DNA of 64,000 bases. Source: Phytophthora hibernalis (lineage: Eukaryota; Oomycota; Peronosporomycetes; Peronosporales; Peronosporaceae). Under the pieces are notes generated by a model. It made no database searches. It saw only the letters and a program-made list of their open reading frames with translations, and was not told the DNA's origin. This document shows positions 33,996-45,579 of the stretch, in pieces. A program made the translations under genes and the position numbers. The stretch lies in assembly GCA_012656075.1 (NCBI GenBank), contig JAAKBF010000007.1, positions 1,488,001-1,552,000 on the forward strand, read 5' to 3'. Every line of letters begins with the position of its first letter. Within the stretch, counting starts at the first letter, position 1.

Positions 33996-34240
33996 CGCCC
34001 AGCTTGTTCAACGTGTCCACTGTGAAGCAGATATTGGACTTGCGCGACGGACGTGCCACGCGATATGGACGGACACGACGCGAGTTCGAGGTGAAGTGGA
34101 AGGGGTAACCAGACGCGTCTTTGGTCGACGAACAGGATCTCAACTGCGGAGGACTGCTGTACGACTTTCTGTGGCAGCGAACGGTAGGAATCGGTCCGGC
34201 GTCATGGAATCGCATGAAAACGCGGTCCCGACAGAACCCG
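33996..34240 (+). pseudogene. gypsy chromodomain fragment on the opposite strand (copy C)
   Basis: The plus strand reads PSLFNVSTVKQILDLRDGRA, YGRTRREFEVKWKG, then TAA, then PDASLVDEQDLNCGGLLYDF. This matches the chromodomain end of copy B (KGYEETTWVDEADLNCGGLL). The stop falls where Tyr is expected (TAC to TAA). The piece butts against the truncated 5' end of copy B, so it comes from another element in the opposite direction. Confidence 0.75.
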
Positions 34241-34600
34241 ACGCGACGGGGTAAGCGTCTAAGGACGCGGTATAAGTCGACAAGGTGGCCGTCGACAGGA
34301 GGATCCTAGGGAAACCCGCGTCTGGATATGACCAGATCGGAGCGCGTCGGGAAGACGCAGGTGAAGTCGGCGGGGAGGCCGCCGATAGGAGGAACGGAGG
34401 AACGCTTGTCTGGGAGAGGCCAGATTGAGAAGTGACGATTGGGAAGTCTGGAGGACCGGCCCGTTGGCCGAAGATAGGACGATGAGGGTCGTCTCATAAG
34501 AAAAAAATCACAAAAGAAAACGAAGACCAAGGCACAAGCGGGAAAGGGGCGGCGGAAAAGAAAATTCAACGGTTACATCTACTGAAAGGGACGTTCAACC
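34241..34600. other. element junction with an imperfect tandem repeat
   Basis: About 90-base units beginning AAGTCGACAAGGTGGCCGTC (about 34270) and AAGTCGGCGGGGAGGCCGCC (about 34364), each with a downstream ATGACCAGAT / AGGCCAGATT. No coding signal. Confidence 0.45.
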
Positions 34601-37280
34601 CTACGCCCAAAACTCCTCGACAAACTTGTCCCGCAGACGCGAGATAGAGTACGCGGGATGCGCGCGCATCACCGTACAAAGCTGACGAGCGTCAGGGAGC
34701 GAACGGAAGAAACGACGCCACGGCTCTCGCGTGTCGATTCCGTCCAACGCGGCGTGCAGCGTCACATGTTGACGGCCCGGATATCACCGACCGACGGTAG
34801 ACCGGCTGGGGGAAGTACAGGAAGGGCGGGTCGAGCAGGAGGTCCATATCCGCAGATTCCGACCGGAAGAGCTCGACGATAAGCTGGAGGACAGTCGCCA
34901 AGTGGTCCCCGCGTGCGACCTACGCGAGTTCCGACGCCGGCGCCACGTAACCCACTCGGGACCACTGAGAACCGGCAACTCATGGGAGGCTTCCCAGTAA
35001 GCTTGGGCCCAATGCTCCAAGTGCAAGTCGTACCGCGACAAGAGGGCCCGGAAAGACGATTCATCCGCCGCGAAGGTCAGGGGCTCCGCGCGTTGAGTCA
35101 GTTAGGCCCACAACCGAGACGCGTACAAAGCGTCGACGTTGGCCCGTGTCAACAAGGCCTCGTTCCATGCAGCGGGGCCGTGGTCGGGAAGATCCAGTCC
35201 GGAGGGAAGCAGGGTCGGCCGAAGCAGGCGCACCGACAGAGACGTCAACGTTTTTGAGCGGAGAGAATGCGGCCACGGCGGGTATCGCCGATGATGCCAT
35301 TCGGTCGGATCACGCACGGGGGAATGGCGGGGCGAAGAACGGCACATTAGAAGCCCTGCCGGTGGCTCCAGAAGGTGGCGAAGAAGGAGAACTGGACGAC
35401 GAGTTGCCAGATGATGTCGCTCTAGAAGACGCGGCAGCCGAAGGTGAAGAAGGCGAGCCCCCACCGCCATCCGAAGACGCCCCTTTCCCCGAGCCTGCGG
35501 AGTCCGATCGAGAAGCGGAACCGGACCGCGTAGCACGTCGACGCAACCGGTGACGTTTCGTCCGGCCGGAGCGAGTACCGGACGCGCCACCCGACGACTC
35601 CGATGACGACAGCAGGTCGTGGCGCGCCCGTGAATCCACCACGGGAGACTTTGGCGGAGAGCGATTGCCCTGAACAGCTGCGGCATGGTCGGAAGCAGCG
35701 GAGTCCGCCGCGGTGGACGGACGGGAACTCCGCCGGAGTGACGGATTTCCCGAGAGGTAGGAGGGAGAGGCGAAGCAGTCGCGCGACTTGGAGGAAAAGG
35801 CCCACGCGGTCTAGGGATTGGCACCTCTGGGATAGAGAGCGGCACCGAAGTGCCAAAACGGGGTTGGCCAGGAGGCTACCCCGGGCGGAGACGCGGCGGA
35901 CTGCAGGGGCGGCGATGCTGGAGGCGTTAACGCGATTCTGGAGCTTCCATCAGCGCCGACCCGACTCACGTCGCCTGGGGGCAGGGGACTGCCGCGTTCA
36001 CGGCGGACTCGGTATCGGTCTTCAGTGTCCGGAGGAGTCCATCGATATTCCCCGCTGCCGCGACTGCAGCGGTGAGACGGGCAGCCAATGCGTCGCGTAC
36101 CCGCCGGGCTGACTCTCGCCCTAGACAGGCTTCGCGTAACAGTCGTCTCCACGTTTCTGTACGCTCATCCCTCTCGCGTGCCTCCCTCTCTGCGGTGGCC
36201 CCCAACTCGGCAACCTGCGAGTCCAGACGTCGCACACTAGCTTGGTGTAACGCCTGTTGGCGAGCGGACGTCTGGCGAGCAGATAGAGCACCCGCCCTGT
36301 ACTGATCGGAGCGTGCAGACACACGCAGTTCTTTGGCCTGAGCTCGCGCGAGATCGGCTTGAGCTGTCACGCGCGCGCTTCCGCGATGGAGATGAAAGCC
36401 TCGAGATTGCGGATACGCGTCACGTCGCGCTGATGTTCTTTGGCATGGGCCATGAGCAAAGCATTAACTTGCTGCAAGTCGGCAGCGAGGGGATCGTCAC
36501 GGGCCCGCACTGCGGTGGCGTCCTGCTGACTGCGGAAAAGGCTTCGTGGGCTATGCACAGGTATTGCACAGCCGCGTCACAATCTTGAACAGCTCGGGTG
36601 GACGACAGTCGTGCCTGCTCGCGCTCCGAGACAGCTCGTGACAGCTCCTATGGGTCGCGGACAACTCCGCCGCGCGGCGTCAATGCCACGTGGGTGCGCG
36701 CCAACACGGTATTCGAGGCAGTCGCTGAAGATGCCTCCGCTACTGCGGGGCGAGCGGACAACTGCGCGACGTGAGACCGTTCTTCCTCCAACGCTGCAGC
36801 CGTGGTCTGGGCCTCCTTGCACGTCACGTCTGCTAACACGCGATAACGAGTCTCCCACTCTTCGGCGCGACCTCTTTCGTCCGGAGAGTGCCCTCGGCGT
36901 CTAACAGGCTGCAGTCAAGCGTTCCACGCGGTCGTTCAGCTGACGGACGGTCGATGAGACCAGGTCATACCCTTTGCGCGCTCGCCGGAGCAGGAAAAGG
37001 TTGCGGTCGTGTAACGAAGAGGCGTGTACAGTCAGTCCGGCGTTCGTGGCGGACGACATATCCAACTGAGCGCGAAGTTGCTGCGCGTCGTGCTCCAGGG
37101 CGTTGGCGTCGTTAATCAGCGCGCTGACAGACGGAATGGGTTAGGAATCTTGACAACAGGCGCCGGATAGACCACCAGCGGACGTCTGCCAAAGTCACAT
37201 AAGGCACACCGGGTCGAAGCCAGGTCCCCGGTGTCCAAGGACTCCGTGTCATCGCTGTTGCTGTCCTGGGATGTCGTCAT
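34601..37280 (-). CDS. Ty3/gypsy gag polyprotein (copy D)
   Basis: Homologue of copy A on the other strand. The start at 37280 gives MTTSQDSNSDDTESLDTGDL, then a CxxC-xx-GRRP patch (CALCDFGRRPLVV) like copy A. A coiled-coil region with many frame breaks (about 36900-36000) and a Ser/Asp/Glu-rich segment (35650-35330) follow. The conserved C-terminal domain reads WNEALLTRANVDALYASRLW, YDLHLEHWAQAYWEASHELP, SESADMDLLLDPPFLYFPQP, then REPWRRFFRSLPDARQL, ending SRLRDKFVEEFWA and TAG at 34601. It could be the gag that belonged with copy B pol, since both are minus strand, but the plus-strand fragment C and a junction lie between them. Decayed and probably inactive. Confidence 0.65.
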
Positions 37281-37630
37281 GAACTGTGAGCATACAAGAC
37301 AACACAACACGAGACGGTGAACAGGCTAACGGTAAGACGGGTTCTGCCGCGATGCACTCACCTGGGGAGTGCGCGCACACGCCAGCGGGACGGATGTGGA
37401 GAAGCGAACTGTCGAAGGGCGGCACAACGCCGAATGCCGACGCAAAGCGGAATGCCGGAGAAAGACGAAGACGAACAAACCGATTGATGGATGTCGACAT
37501 GGAGCGCCGGAAACAGAATTTTCTGCGCGAAAGACGGAGTCGGATCAGACGGCAGATCTGCCCCGGTTACATACGACCTTGGGAGAAGGCCTGCGACATG
37601 AGGGACTCCGATCGGAGGCAATGCTTACGC

Positions 37631-37722
37631 CCCGATCTAGCAACTCGACGGACCCCGATCTAGCAACTTAGAAGGCCCTGATCAAGCAACTCGACTGACC
37701 CCGATGTGGAAACTCGGTCATG
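37631..37722. repeat. 23-bp tandem repeat, four units
   Basis: Units start at 37631, 37654, 37677 and 37700 (CCCCGATCTAGCAACTCGAC, with changes in units 2-4). On the minus strand, the sense strand of copy D, the unit contains GAGTTGCTAGATCGGGG. It sits upstream of gag D, the same relative place as the 31-bp array upstream of gag A. Confidence 0.85.
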
Positions 37723-38234
37723 TGATCTGGGTAAATCCGGACGACGATGATGGGTAAGCACGACGGGGAGTGATAGGAAGAAATCCAGAGAACCAACGAG
37801 TGGCGAGGAAGGCACCGATAGGATAGGACTACATAAGGCTCAGTCCCCAATTCTCTGTGATACGCAACCAAGAGCCAGCAGCCTCGACCGAGAAGATCCC
37901 CAAGATAAACCGACCCCGTCGTTCGCTGCTGGATCGGTGTACTTAACCCCCAACATCCCGTGCCCAATAGGAGGGACACGTTAAACGATACCGTCCACGC
38001 GTCGCTGATAACCCGACGCTGAAGACGAAGAACACACTGGCCCGATAACACCACACGCCCAAGGTCAAAGAGGAGAGGACGTCGTCACGCACGAGTGATA
38101 CGTCAGAACAAGAGCGACGCAGAGCGAGGAGGATCCACGCTGCGCCGGAGAGGCACGCTTCATAGGTTCCTAACCTACTTGGACCATACCCCACCCAGAG
38201 ATACGCTACTCAAGAGCCGAGAATTTGCCCGACG
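37723..38234 (-). mobile_element. probable 5' leader/LTR of the minus-strand gypsy element
   Basis: Not coding. It is placed here by its position upstream of gag D and the 23-bp array. I could not identify a matching second LTR, so the boundaries are not set. Confidence 0.35.
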
Positions 38235-38295
38235 CTAGCGCGAAGGGTTTGTGCGTGGACGACTTTGCAGATTTCTGCTAAGGCGCTACTCCACA
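38235..38295. repeat. 61-bp direct repeat, copy 1
   Basis: Begins CTAGCGCGAAGGGTTTGTGC. It matches 38517-38577 with about three substitutions, 282 bases apart, and flanks an AT-rich segment. Confidence 0.9.
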
Positions 38296-38401
38296 AAAGT
38301 TTTGCTTTCTAACTTACCAACCATGATAACAACTAATTCACTTCAGTAGAATCCGCTATCCCAGCCTACGCGCAGCCCTAGTCCTTTCCATTTATTTTAC
38401 C

Positions 38402-38437
38402 GTCTATTCTAGACCTTTAAAAAGGTCTAAAATAGAC
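38402..38437. repeat. short inverted repeat
   Basis: GTCTATTCTAGACCTTT and AAGGTCTAAAATAGAC pair across a few A residues, forming a hairpin inside the segment between the 61-bp repeats. Confidence 0.6.
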
Positions 38438-38445
38438 GCAAATGT

Positions 38446-38515
38446 AAAAATAGACTTTGTGGAAATCATTTTCGATTTACTCCATGAGCAAAAGGCCGAG
38501 ATGCACCCAACGATC
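38446..38515. repeat. about 70-bp dispersed repeat, copy 1
   Basis: AAAATAGACTTTGTGGAAAT through GATGCACCCAACGATCT; a near-identical copy lies at 43018-43086 on the same strand. Confidence 0.85.
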
Positions 38516-38516
38516 T

Positions 38517-38577
38517 CTAGCGCGAAGGGTTTGTGCGTGGACTACTTTCCAGATTTCTGCTAAGGCGCTACTTCACA
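38517..38577. repeat. 61-bp direct repeat, copy 2
   Basis: Second copy of 38235-38295, immediately before the Harbinger-type genes. Confidence 0.9.
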
Positions 38578-38584
38578 TGACAGC

Positions 38585-38835
38585 ATTCGCAGCCCTCCAC
38601 CAGTGGCCGGAATGCTAGAGCGTCTCCGCGAGGACCGCGAAAGGGAGACCGCTAAGCGTCACAAGGCAGAAATGGGACTTCGTGAACAAGAATTTGCTCT
38701 AAAAAGGAGCAATTTGAACTCTTGAAAGAAGAGTTACGTCCTAAAGAGAAGAAGATGGACCAATAGTTTGCGTTGATGACAAAGCAAATTTCTCCACAGT
38801 ACAAGCAACTAGAAATTGAACTGTCAAAGCGTTAG
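38585..38835 (+). pseudogene. Harbinger-associated DNA-binding protein remnant
   Basis: Coding pieces PPPVAGMLERLREDRERETA and KRHKAEMGLREQEFALK, then after a one-base break in an A-run KEQFELLKEELRPKEKKMDQ, a TAG, and QISPQYKQLEIELSKR. This charged helical tail is typical of the Myb/SANT-like second protein of PIF/Harbinger transposons. The DNA-binding N-terminus is missing. The transposase lies just to the right on the other strand. Confidence 0.5.
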
Positions 38836-38928
38836 GCGAACCAAAAATAAACGATGGCTACATCAACATTCGGTTTAGTATTTCCACTGATTTTATTTGG
38901 TCTTAAGCGAAGCCATTTCGCATTAGAA

Positions 38929-40005
38929 CTAACTCTTGAATGCAAACACGCAAGTCCTCACTGCCCTCTGTATCCCATCCTTGATGTGTACCGTCGTCCT
39001 CTTCTTCGACGCTTGAGGTTCTGAGGTAAATGCATCATCCGCTACTGAAATGCACATGCTGTGCAGCACAAAGCAACATACGATCTGTCGGCACACGTAC
39101 AGTAGGCTGCCGTCATCTTCGATCCACTTAGGCAAGTCAGCACCGGAAATCGCGCCTTTATAATACCTATTGTATGCTCCAAAATAATGCGATGTTGCAC
39201 CTGCAGCCAATTGAACGTCAGGTTTCGCGGTTTGGAGCTTGCTGGCATCTCGTAAGGCGTAAGAATATGCATGCGCATACGATCTGTCCCCAGCACATAC
39301 ACTACAGGCTAAAAGCTGTCGGATTTCTCCGCAATTTGAGCCAGGCTCATTGCTCTCTTGTCATGAAGGGAACCTGGTACACCAACCTAATTAAACAATT
39401 AATCATATTTAATAAACTGACTTGAATAAGTTAATCCAATCCCTAACGGGTTTTACCTGGTAAAAAGTAATGCGGCGACGGTGGTCACAAAACAGTTGAG
39501 CACCAATGCAGTACTCTGATTTGCGCGAGAAGTAGCACTCACCGTTGATAGCAGGGGCATTGGGCAGCTTGAACGTCGTCCGATCAACGCAGCCAATGCA
39601 AGACGGAAAGCCAGACACGTCCTCGAAATGCGCAACTTCTACGGGATTTGGCCACGAAAGAAACTCAGCCTCCAGATTCAGCACAGCATTAATAACCCTG
39701 TCATTATATTTGTAAACAGATCCTGCACAATCTTAGAGTTAGAACAGTACAGGTCAACGACAATAAAAGCGATGAATATTTAACTTCAGCAATACCAAAA
39801 TGCTGAGCAATTTGATGGACCGTCAGGTGTTCAAGCGAATACAGGAAAACCGCAAGCTGGAGCTACGCTGATGCTTGTTATTGCTTGCCCTGGGTCCACA
39901 CGAAGACATGATGCGCTTGAACTCGCCCAACAAGAGCGCAAACGTGTCTCGACGCATTCTGAGGTCGCGCTGTGCGCGCATCACGGCCATCCTTCTGCAT
40001 CCCAT
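38929..40005 (-). mobile_element. PIF/Harbinger (HARBI1-type) DDE transposase remnant
   Basis: The minus strand has an N-terminal piece MGCRRMAVMRAQRDLRMRRD, then LSWPNPVEVAHFEDVSGFPS, the first Asp motif GCVDRTTFKLPNAP, CYFSRKSEYCIGAQLFCDHR (second motif region), and FNWLQVQHRIILEHTIGIIK followed by ARFPVLTCL, the conserved HRIxxE-type third motif region. Frame changes near 39300, 39410 and 39700 and no full open frame. The fold is DDE_4; it is a decayed copy. Confidence 0.75.
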
Positions 40006-42136
40006 TTGCTCGTCTTCTCCACGGAGCCGCGAGCTATGTAACGGTTGTTGCTGATCACTTTGTGAGGGATGGCTCCTCTTCGCCCTCTGCGTCGTCCTCT
40101 AGTTCATCGCAGCCTCCAACCATTGCACGCTCACTGCGAGTCATCCCTGCTGCGATTCGACAAGGATTATTGGCTGGTGGTCAGCCGCAGACACTGCGGT
40201 ACAGTGTACCGCACACTCTACAGCTTACTTACTGCGGTACGCATGGTTGGGAAAGGAAGGATTAATTTGATTGACCCTTGTGGCTTACTTACTTCCCAGC
40301 CGTGACAATCAATATTGTTTGAAACGGAAATCCTAGTTGTCGTAATACGTGTAATAGCACTCGTCAGCCGAAATGGTAGTGATCGACACGAAATCCGCAA
40401 GTTCGGCATCCGCCAGGACAAGGAATCCTAACCGGTAATGCAACCGCGTGGATCAAGCACAGTAACAGTCGTCATAGTCCGTCTCTTGTGCTGTCACGCC
40501 GGGCTTTCTGTCTTCGAGATGAACTAAAAGGTATTAGTATAATACATGTACAACGCAATCGCGTGGTGACGAAAGGTCCCGACTAAACAGTTTTTCGGTA
40601 AAATCATACCAAAAACTTTTATGCCCTCAGTTTAGTTCAGCATCAAAGTATTAGTAGCGCCCACAGGGAGTTCCAAGCTCTGCCCTGTGGTGGTTTAAGG
40701 TCCCTGTTCGTAGCACAAGCAGACTTAATAAACCCCTGGGTTTGAAAAAGTTGAAAATGATTTTATTAAGGGTGAGGGCAAACGATAGAGAACACTTCAG
40801 ACAACGTCGAGTTTGAAGAAATCCACACCCACACTACTTGGGGTATGTATGCTGCAGTGAAACGACATTTGGTATATTTTAACCCCACGTTCGTATGTTT
40901 TGACTCTAAAGAGTCCAAACATACGAACGTGGGGTCAAAATATACCTAAAATCTGTAAATTGTCCTCCTCTCCAGAACTCCAAACACGTTGTTTAGATTG
41001 ACCCGACCCGACCGGTGTAGATTGACATGATCTGATCGGCTTCAGATACCGGCTTCAGTTATCGGCTTCCGTTACGGACACGAATTAACCTGATTTGGGC
41101 TGTACCAACAGCACGCTCTAAAGCTACTGCTATCCCAGTATATTAACCAGGGTTTGGCAGTACTGGTATATTTTCTCTAGTACTGCCAGTAGTTTGCCGG
41201 TAAAACGTTTGAGATACTACAGTAACAGTAACTTGATTTCAGTCTTACGAGCTACTGCAGTAATAGTACTGTAGTACTGGCGAACTACTGGCCGTCGACT
41301 ACCGAAATGGCTACATCGACCACCTACACAGGGCGAACTACTGGCTACTAAGAGGAACGGTCAGTTAAGGGCTGGTCTTCCTGCCGCACATGACGAGATC
41401 GCTCCAGGCAATGTTTGGTGACGAAACTGACAAGTTATGACAGGTCTGCGTTGATTGTCATTTCTGCAATCTTTTAAGCTTGAACTGGGCCAACTACCAG
41501 TTATATCGTGGATTGAAGCCTCCTCCAAAGAACATCTCGACCTATACCAATTGACGGCCGGAATTTGAATTGTATTCAGTATGGTCTTCAGGGCAACCGT
41601 CAACGCCTTGGAAGGTGGTAGGTCTATTGTCCTCGAGCATACTGTAACACGAAAAGCATATATGATGGGTTATATATTTTCAAAAGTGAAACCACTTTCA
41701 GAGCACTGGCTATTCGGCGCACACAAGCGCGACTGCAAGCGAGCAAGATGGCGTGCTGGGCGCCGGGTCCCATAGAGCCTCAAGACCTTCTCCAACCCTC
41801 CATGCGCCGCGCATAGTTGCTCAAGCGTTCTGGCTCACGACTCCTGCACTTGTTAGCGTCTGAGCAGTCTCCTGTGAGTGATATCGCCCGGCAGGGCGGG
41901 CGCCATGCTGTCCGACTGGACAATGCTGCGCATGGCGTCTCGGACAGCGCCTTGACGGTCAACGGCGGTCTCTAAACTTGTGCAATTGTCGCTGCGAGAA
42001 GGACATTCGAGAGAGAGCTGTATTTCTCCAGCGTGAGCCATGCACTGGCAGGTTTCGCTAAGGTAAACTCCTGTTCTATTGTGCTAATGTGGGTTATCAC
42101 TAACACTTTGGCTCTCCTTTCTACGCTACTGCAGAT
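40006..42136. other. AT-rich, repeat-rich, gene-free stretch
   Basis: No coding sequence I can support. It holds the foldback at 40871-40946, a TACATGTA copy at 40543, and a stretch dense in TACTG/CAGTA words (41150-41290, e.g. AGTAATAGTACTGTAGTACTGGCGA) that recurs at about 42928-42965. Confidence 0.45.
40871..40946. repeat. near-perfect inverted repeat (36-base arms)
   Basis: The left arm starts GGTATATTTTAACCCCACGT and the right arm ends ACGTGGGGTCAAAATATACC. The arms differ at two positions and the loop is only a few bases, so it is a foldback/MITE-like structure. Confidence 0.9.
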
Positions 42137-42753
42137 TCAATGATATCGTTTTCTTCGATACCAGACCCTTGCGCTTGCTTCTTTCTTTCGCTTGTAAGCA
42201 CCCAAGCTTCCGTTGTTTACCTCCATTTCTAGTAGGACTTCGTGTGTCAGCAGACGACCGCCCATAGCGATTACCTTGCGTTTCTTGGCCAAGTTCTTGC
42301 GCGGAGGTGCTGGCAGCTTCGGTATCTCATCCTCGACAACGGATTTCAGTTGCAGCCATGCGGCGAGCTGTGCGCGACGTGCCGCCCCGTTTCGCGTGAA
42401 AGTGCCCATGCGCGCTCTCATATTGACCAGCGACAGCGGGAACAGTCCGCAAGCCTTAAAACCTCGCTCGAGATTGCGTCCGACCTTCGCACCTCCCAAG
42501 CCAAGCTTGCCATCTTGATGGCGTCGTCTTTGCTGATGTTGTCGTCCTCCTCCACAATCTCGCTGATCATGTTGTGGATCTTGCTCTTGAGCGTGGCGAA
42601 CACTTCTTCGTCGTGGTGTAGATACCAACCATGATGCACGTTTTGGGAATGACTATGCTCAAAGCTATTCTCGCCAACGCTGCACAACCACCACCCAGTT
42701 TGTTGCGCTCCGCTCCGCCACCGGCACCAGTTTTCCCGCCAAAAAAACTTCAT
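42137..42753 (-). mobile_element. pogo/Tigger-type transposase C-terminal fragment
   Basis: The minus strand reads VFATLKSKIHNMISEIVEED, DAIKMASLAWEV, then in the next frame NLERGFKACGLFPLSLVNMR, LPAPPRKNLAKKRKVIAMGG, RLLTHEVLLEMEVNNGSLGA. GFxxCGxxPLS and the RLLTxExLL tail are typical of the C-terminal region after the DDE domain. No catalytic part is present. Confidence 0.6.
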
Positions 42754-43017
42754 AGATTTGTGTAGGTTTCGTACTTAAAATCATTTTGACGAATGATATA
42801 CAGGGAAACTGAAAGCAGCCTATTTATTGGTACAAACACCCCTGCCTTGGGTTGACCAAACGGCATCTGACCGACACTTCCCTTACAGTAACAGTAGAAT
42901 GGAAATCCCGCAAAGTACTGGCTACTACAGTAATAGTACTATAATACTATTTTGTACTGGCGACGCGAGTTACTGCCAACCTGATAAGAACTATTGTCCT
43001 TTGTATTCTTGCTTTCT

Positions 43018-43086
43018 AAAATAGACTTTGTGTAAATCATTTTCGATTTGCTCCATGAGCAAAAGGCCGCGATGCACCCAATGATC
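43018..43086. repeat. about 70-bp dispersed repeat, copy 2
   Basis: Matches 38446-38515 with a handful of substitutions. Confidence 0.85.
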
Positions 43087-43862
43087 TTGCTTTTGCACTC
43101 CCAGAACTGCGTTCCTGCGTTTCTAGGCAGTAAACAAGACGGTTGTGCTTCAAAATCGACTTTTGGCGTTTGACACCTACCTTTTAAGCTGGCACTTCCG
43201 CTTCGGAGTAAAGTTGTAATTAGTATAAATCTTTAGCCCGAACACAACATCGATCGTCGTAACTGTCTTTCGGTTGGCGTGTTCTGTATACACCACCGCG
43301 TCTTGGATAAGATACGGAGAAATATCTTCAACACAGCACGGGTTTCGTCATAGATGATGCCCGCAATACACTTGAACCCACCTCACCGAGCAAGCCGACG
43401 AATTGATGCCTTACTAAATCTATGGATATCGACACGTAGGATGTGGCGGTGGCGTTTGACCCCTCCCTTTCTTCGTCCGGGACCACCCTGTACGAGCCCC
43501 GACTCCACCCCTGAGTACAATCGAGATCGGAACGTTAAGGAACCAACGATAAAAGATGATAGAACCACAAGCCGCTAGTGGTCAGGATTAAGATAATCAA
43601 ACATTACAACCACGACGAGATGCTAAAAGGTTTGATACCCGTTCGATTTGGTCGGTTCAACACGCGAAACATCAATGGCCCCAACGCGACGTACAAATTA
43701 CTACGTATTGATGTGCGGATTAAGTTTGCTTGCTTGTACGACAGCGTGTACCGCTCACAGATGTAACACTGGAAATTAAGCAGCCAATCGGAAGTCACAG
43801 CAAAATCGATTGGATAGAACCAGCAGAAAGAAGGCCTGTCATTAACCATTATAGTGACTAGA
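43087..43862. other. gene-free stretch
   Basis: Small open frames only (for example 43354-43578), with no codon bias or recognisable domain. Confidence 0.35.
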
Positions 43863-44830
43863 AACCTCCTTTCTCCCAAGCTCGGCTAATCCAATGGTCG
43901 CAGACACTCTCCCAGGCCTTCGCGACTCTCGCAACGACAAGTTTGCGCTTCTTCGTAGAAGGAAGCTTCATGAGAGCAAGCAAACGGGCTCGGAGAGGCA
44001 AGTAGCCTTGAGATTGGATGCAGGACAGAGTGCTAGCGCTCGCAAATGTGCTTTGAAGGGGCCTATAATGCCACATCAAGGGGCTGCAACACAACTACCT
44101 CTGTGCCCCAGCTACCATCGCCTCTGTTGAAGCATCGGAAACATGACACTTCAAGTTGTCTGCGCGCAGGGCAAGGGGTCCTACTTGTTATCGTAGATAT
44201 ATACTCTGCCCAGATGCTATCAATAAAGTGGTCATGCCAAATGCGGGCATTTGTCTGTACCGTAGCGTAGATATCCCTATACCCACGGTATCCGTCATAC
44301 CAGGTTGACCTTGAAGATAATAATGGGCCGAAGCTTCTCCCTGCCGCTGAAATGATCAGTAAAACGCTATCAAGTACTGAATGTGCTCGTCCGCGCACAT
44401 TCGCTGGATTCTTTGAACCGCGTCCCGCAATAATATTCTCTGGTTTCTCTTCGTAGTACACAGCCGTTTTGCCGGGCACTCGCGCTCATATACACGGGTA
44501 ACTGAAGCCCCAACTCCGTTAGATTTTTCCTTGCTCTAGTAGTAGATCCTCCTCTGTCGATAGGACAGTTCTTGTAGGACGTCGAAAGGAGTAGCCGTGT
44601 CGATGAGCGATGTGTTGTAATTGTCGATATAGACTCGTCAACTTGCTTGCAGCTAGATAGTTGTGTACCCATTCATTGTATTCATTGTACTCTTCTCTAC
44701 CGAATGAAACAACGTGGTTCATTTTCAAAAGAAAGTCATCACGGCGCATATATCTCCATACCGCTCGGCCAGTGCCGTGATCGTCCAGCTCTACTTTAAC
44801 CCGGAAAGGACTTGAGCTTTGAAAGCATTG
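43863..44830 (-). mobile_element. pogo-like DDE transposase remnant
   Basis: Minus-strand pieces in order: a helix-turn-helix-like stretch (LASLYRQLQHIAHRHGYSF-like, then RRPTRTVLSTEEDLLLEQ), TAVYYEEKPENIIAGRGSKN (first catalytic region), SVLLIISAAGRSFGPLL, QTNARIWHDHFIDSIWAEYI, VLQPLDVAL and GPFKAHLRALAL-like (third catalytic region), and VVARVAKAWESVCDHWISRA. Several frame changes. The order fits the CENP-B/pogo DDE family; it is not active. Confidence 0.65.
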
Positions 44831-45207
44831 CTAAACGTCATCCGTCGAGATCCATATCATTGGCTTCCGCGGACCTTTCAGCAACACCACCGTCGCCACC
44901 CATCGTGTCAATGCTGACCTCCCCCTCTCAGTATATTTCGTGAAAAACCATCGTCTATAACGTCCCACGAGCACAAGCGCGCTTAACCTCATTGGCTGCT
45001 GCCATGAATTTTGGACTGCTTGACGCGCGCAAACCTTCACCAGTCAAATATGTCATTACGATTGGTCAACATTTTTCTGTAGGACGTTTGACCTACCCGT
45101 AACAAAACTTAAGTGTCGCATCAATTTTCTGAAATTTATTTCAGAGTATATCTGTGATCCGATTTTCCGTTCAAAAAGCATGCTTACCAAAACGCACAAA
45201 AATCAAC

Positions 45208-45281
45208 AACAGCACCAGCTCAACAGCTCATCTCCAAGTCTAATAACAGCACCAGCTCAACAGCTCATCTCCAAGTCTAAT
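45208..45281. repeat. 37-bp tandem duplication
   Basis: Two identical units beginning AACAGCACCAGCTCAACAGC start at 45208 and 45245. They lie in otherwise gene-free DNA (44831-45560). Confidence 0.9.
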
Positions 45282-45579
45282 AAACCCTTACCAAAACTAC
45301 ATGTCAATTTTTCCTTTTGGTCAGACCTCTCATAATATAACTTCAATTTGCTAACTTTAGAGATCCCGACGCTGACAGGAGCCAAACTCACCCCAATCAC
45401 TAATATAAAGCGAGAATTAGTCAAAAAGCTGCGTGTTGTTTGTTCAACATTCACACAACATGTATGAAAGTTTTCTTTCAATTATAACAATAGAAACCTG
45501 CACTCCATCGATCGGACAAAACAACGGTACTATATCCACTTCGCTAGTTTGTAGTGGCTAGTTCGTACCCATGCTCAGA

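Noticed and set aside
33965..34215. Minus-strand gag/protease N-terminus of pol B up to 34215
   Set aside because: Beyond about 33995 the plus strand encodes a chromodomain with family motifs, so the minus frame there is a shadow.
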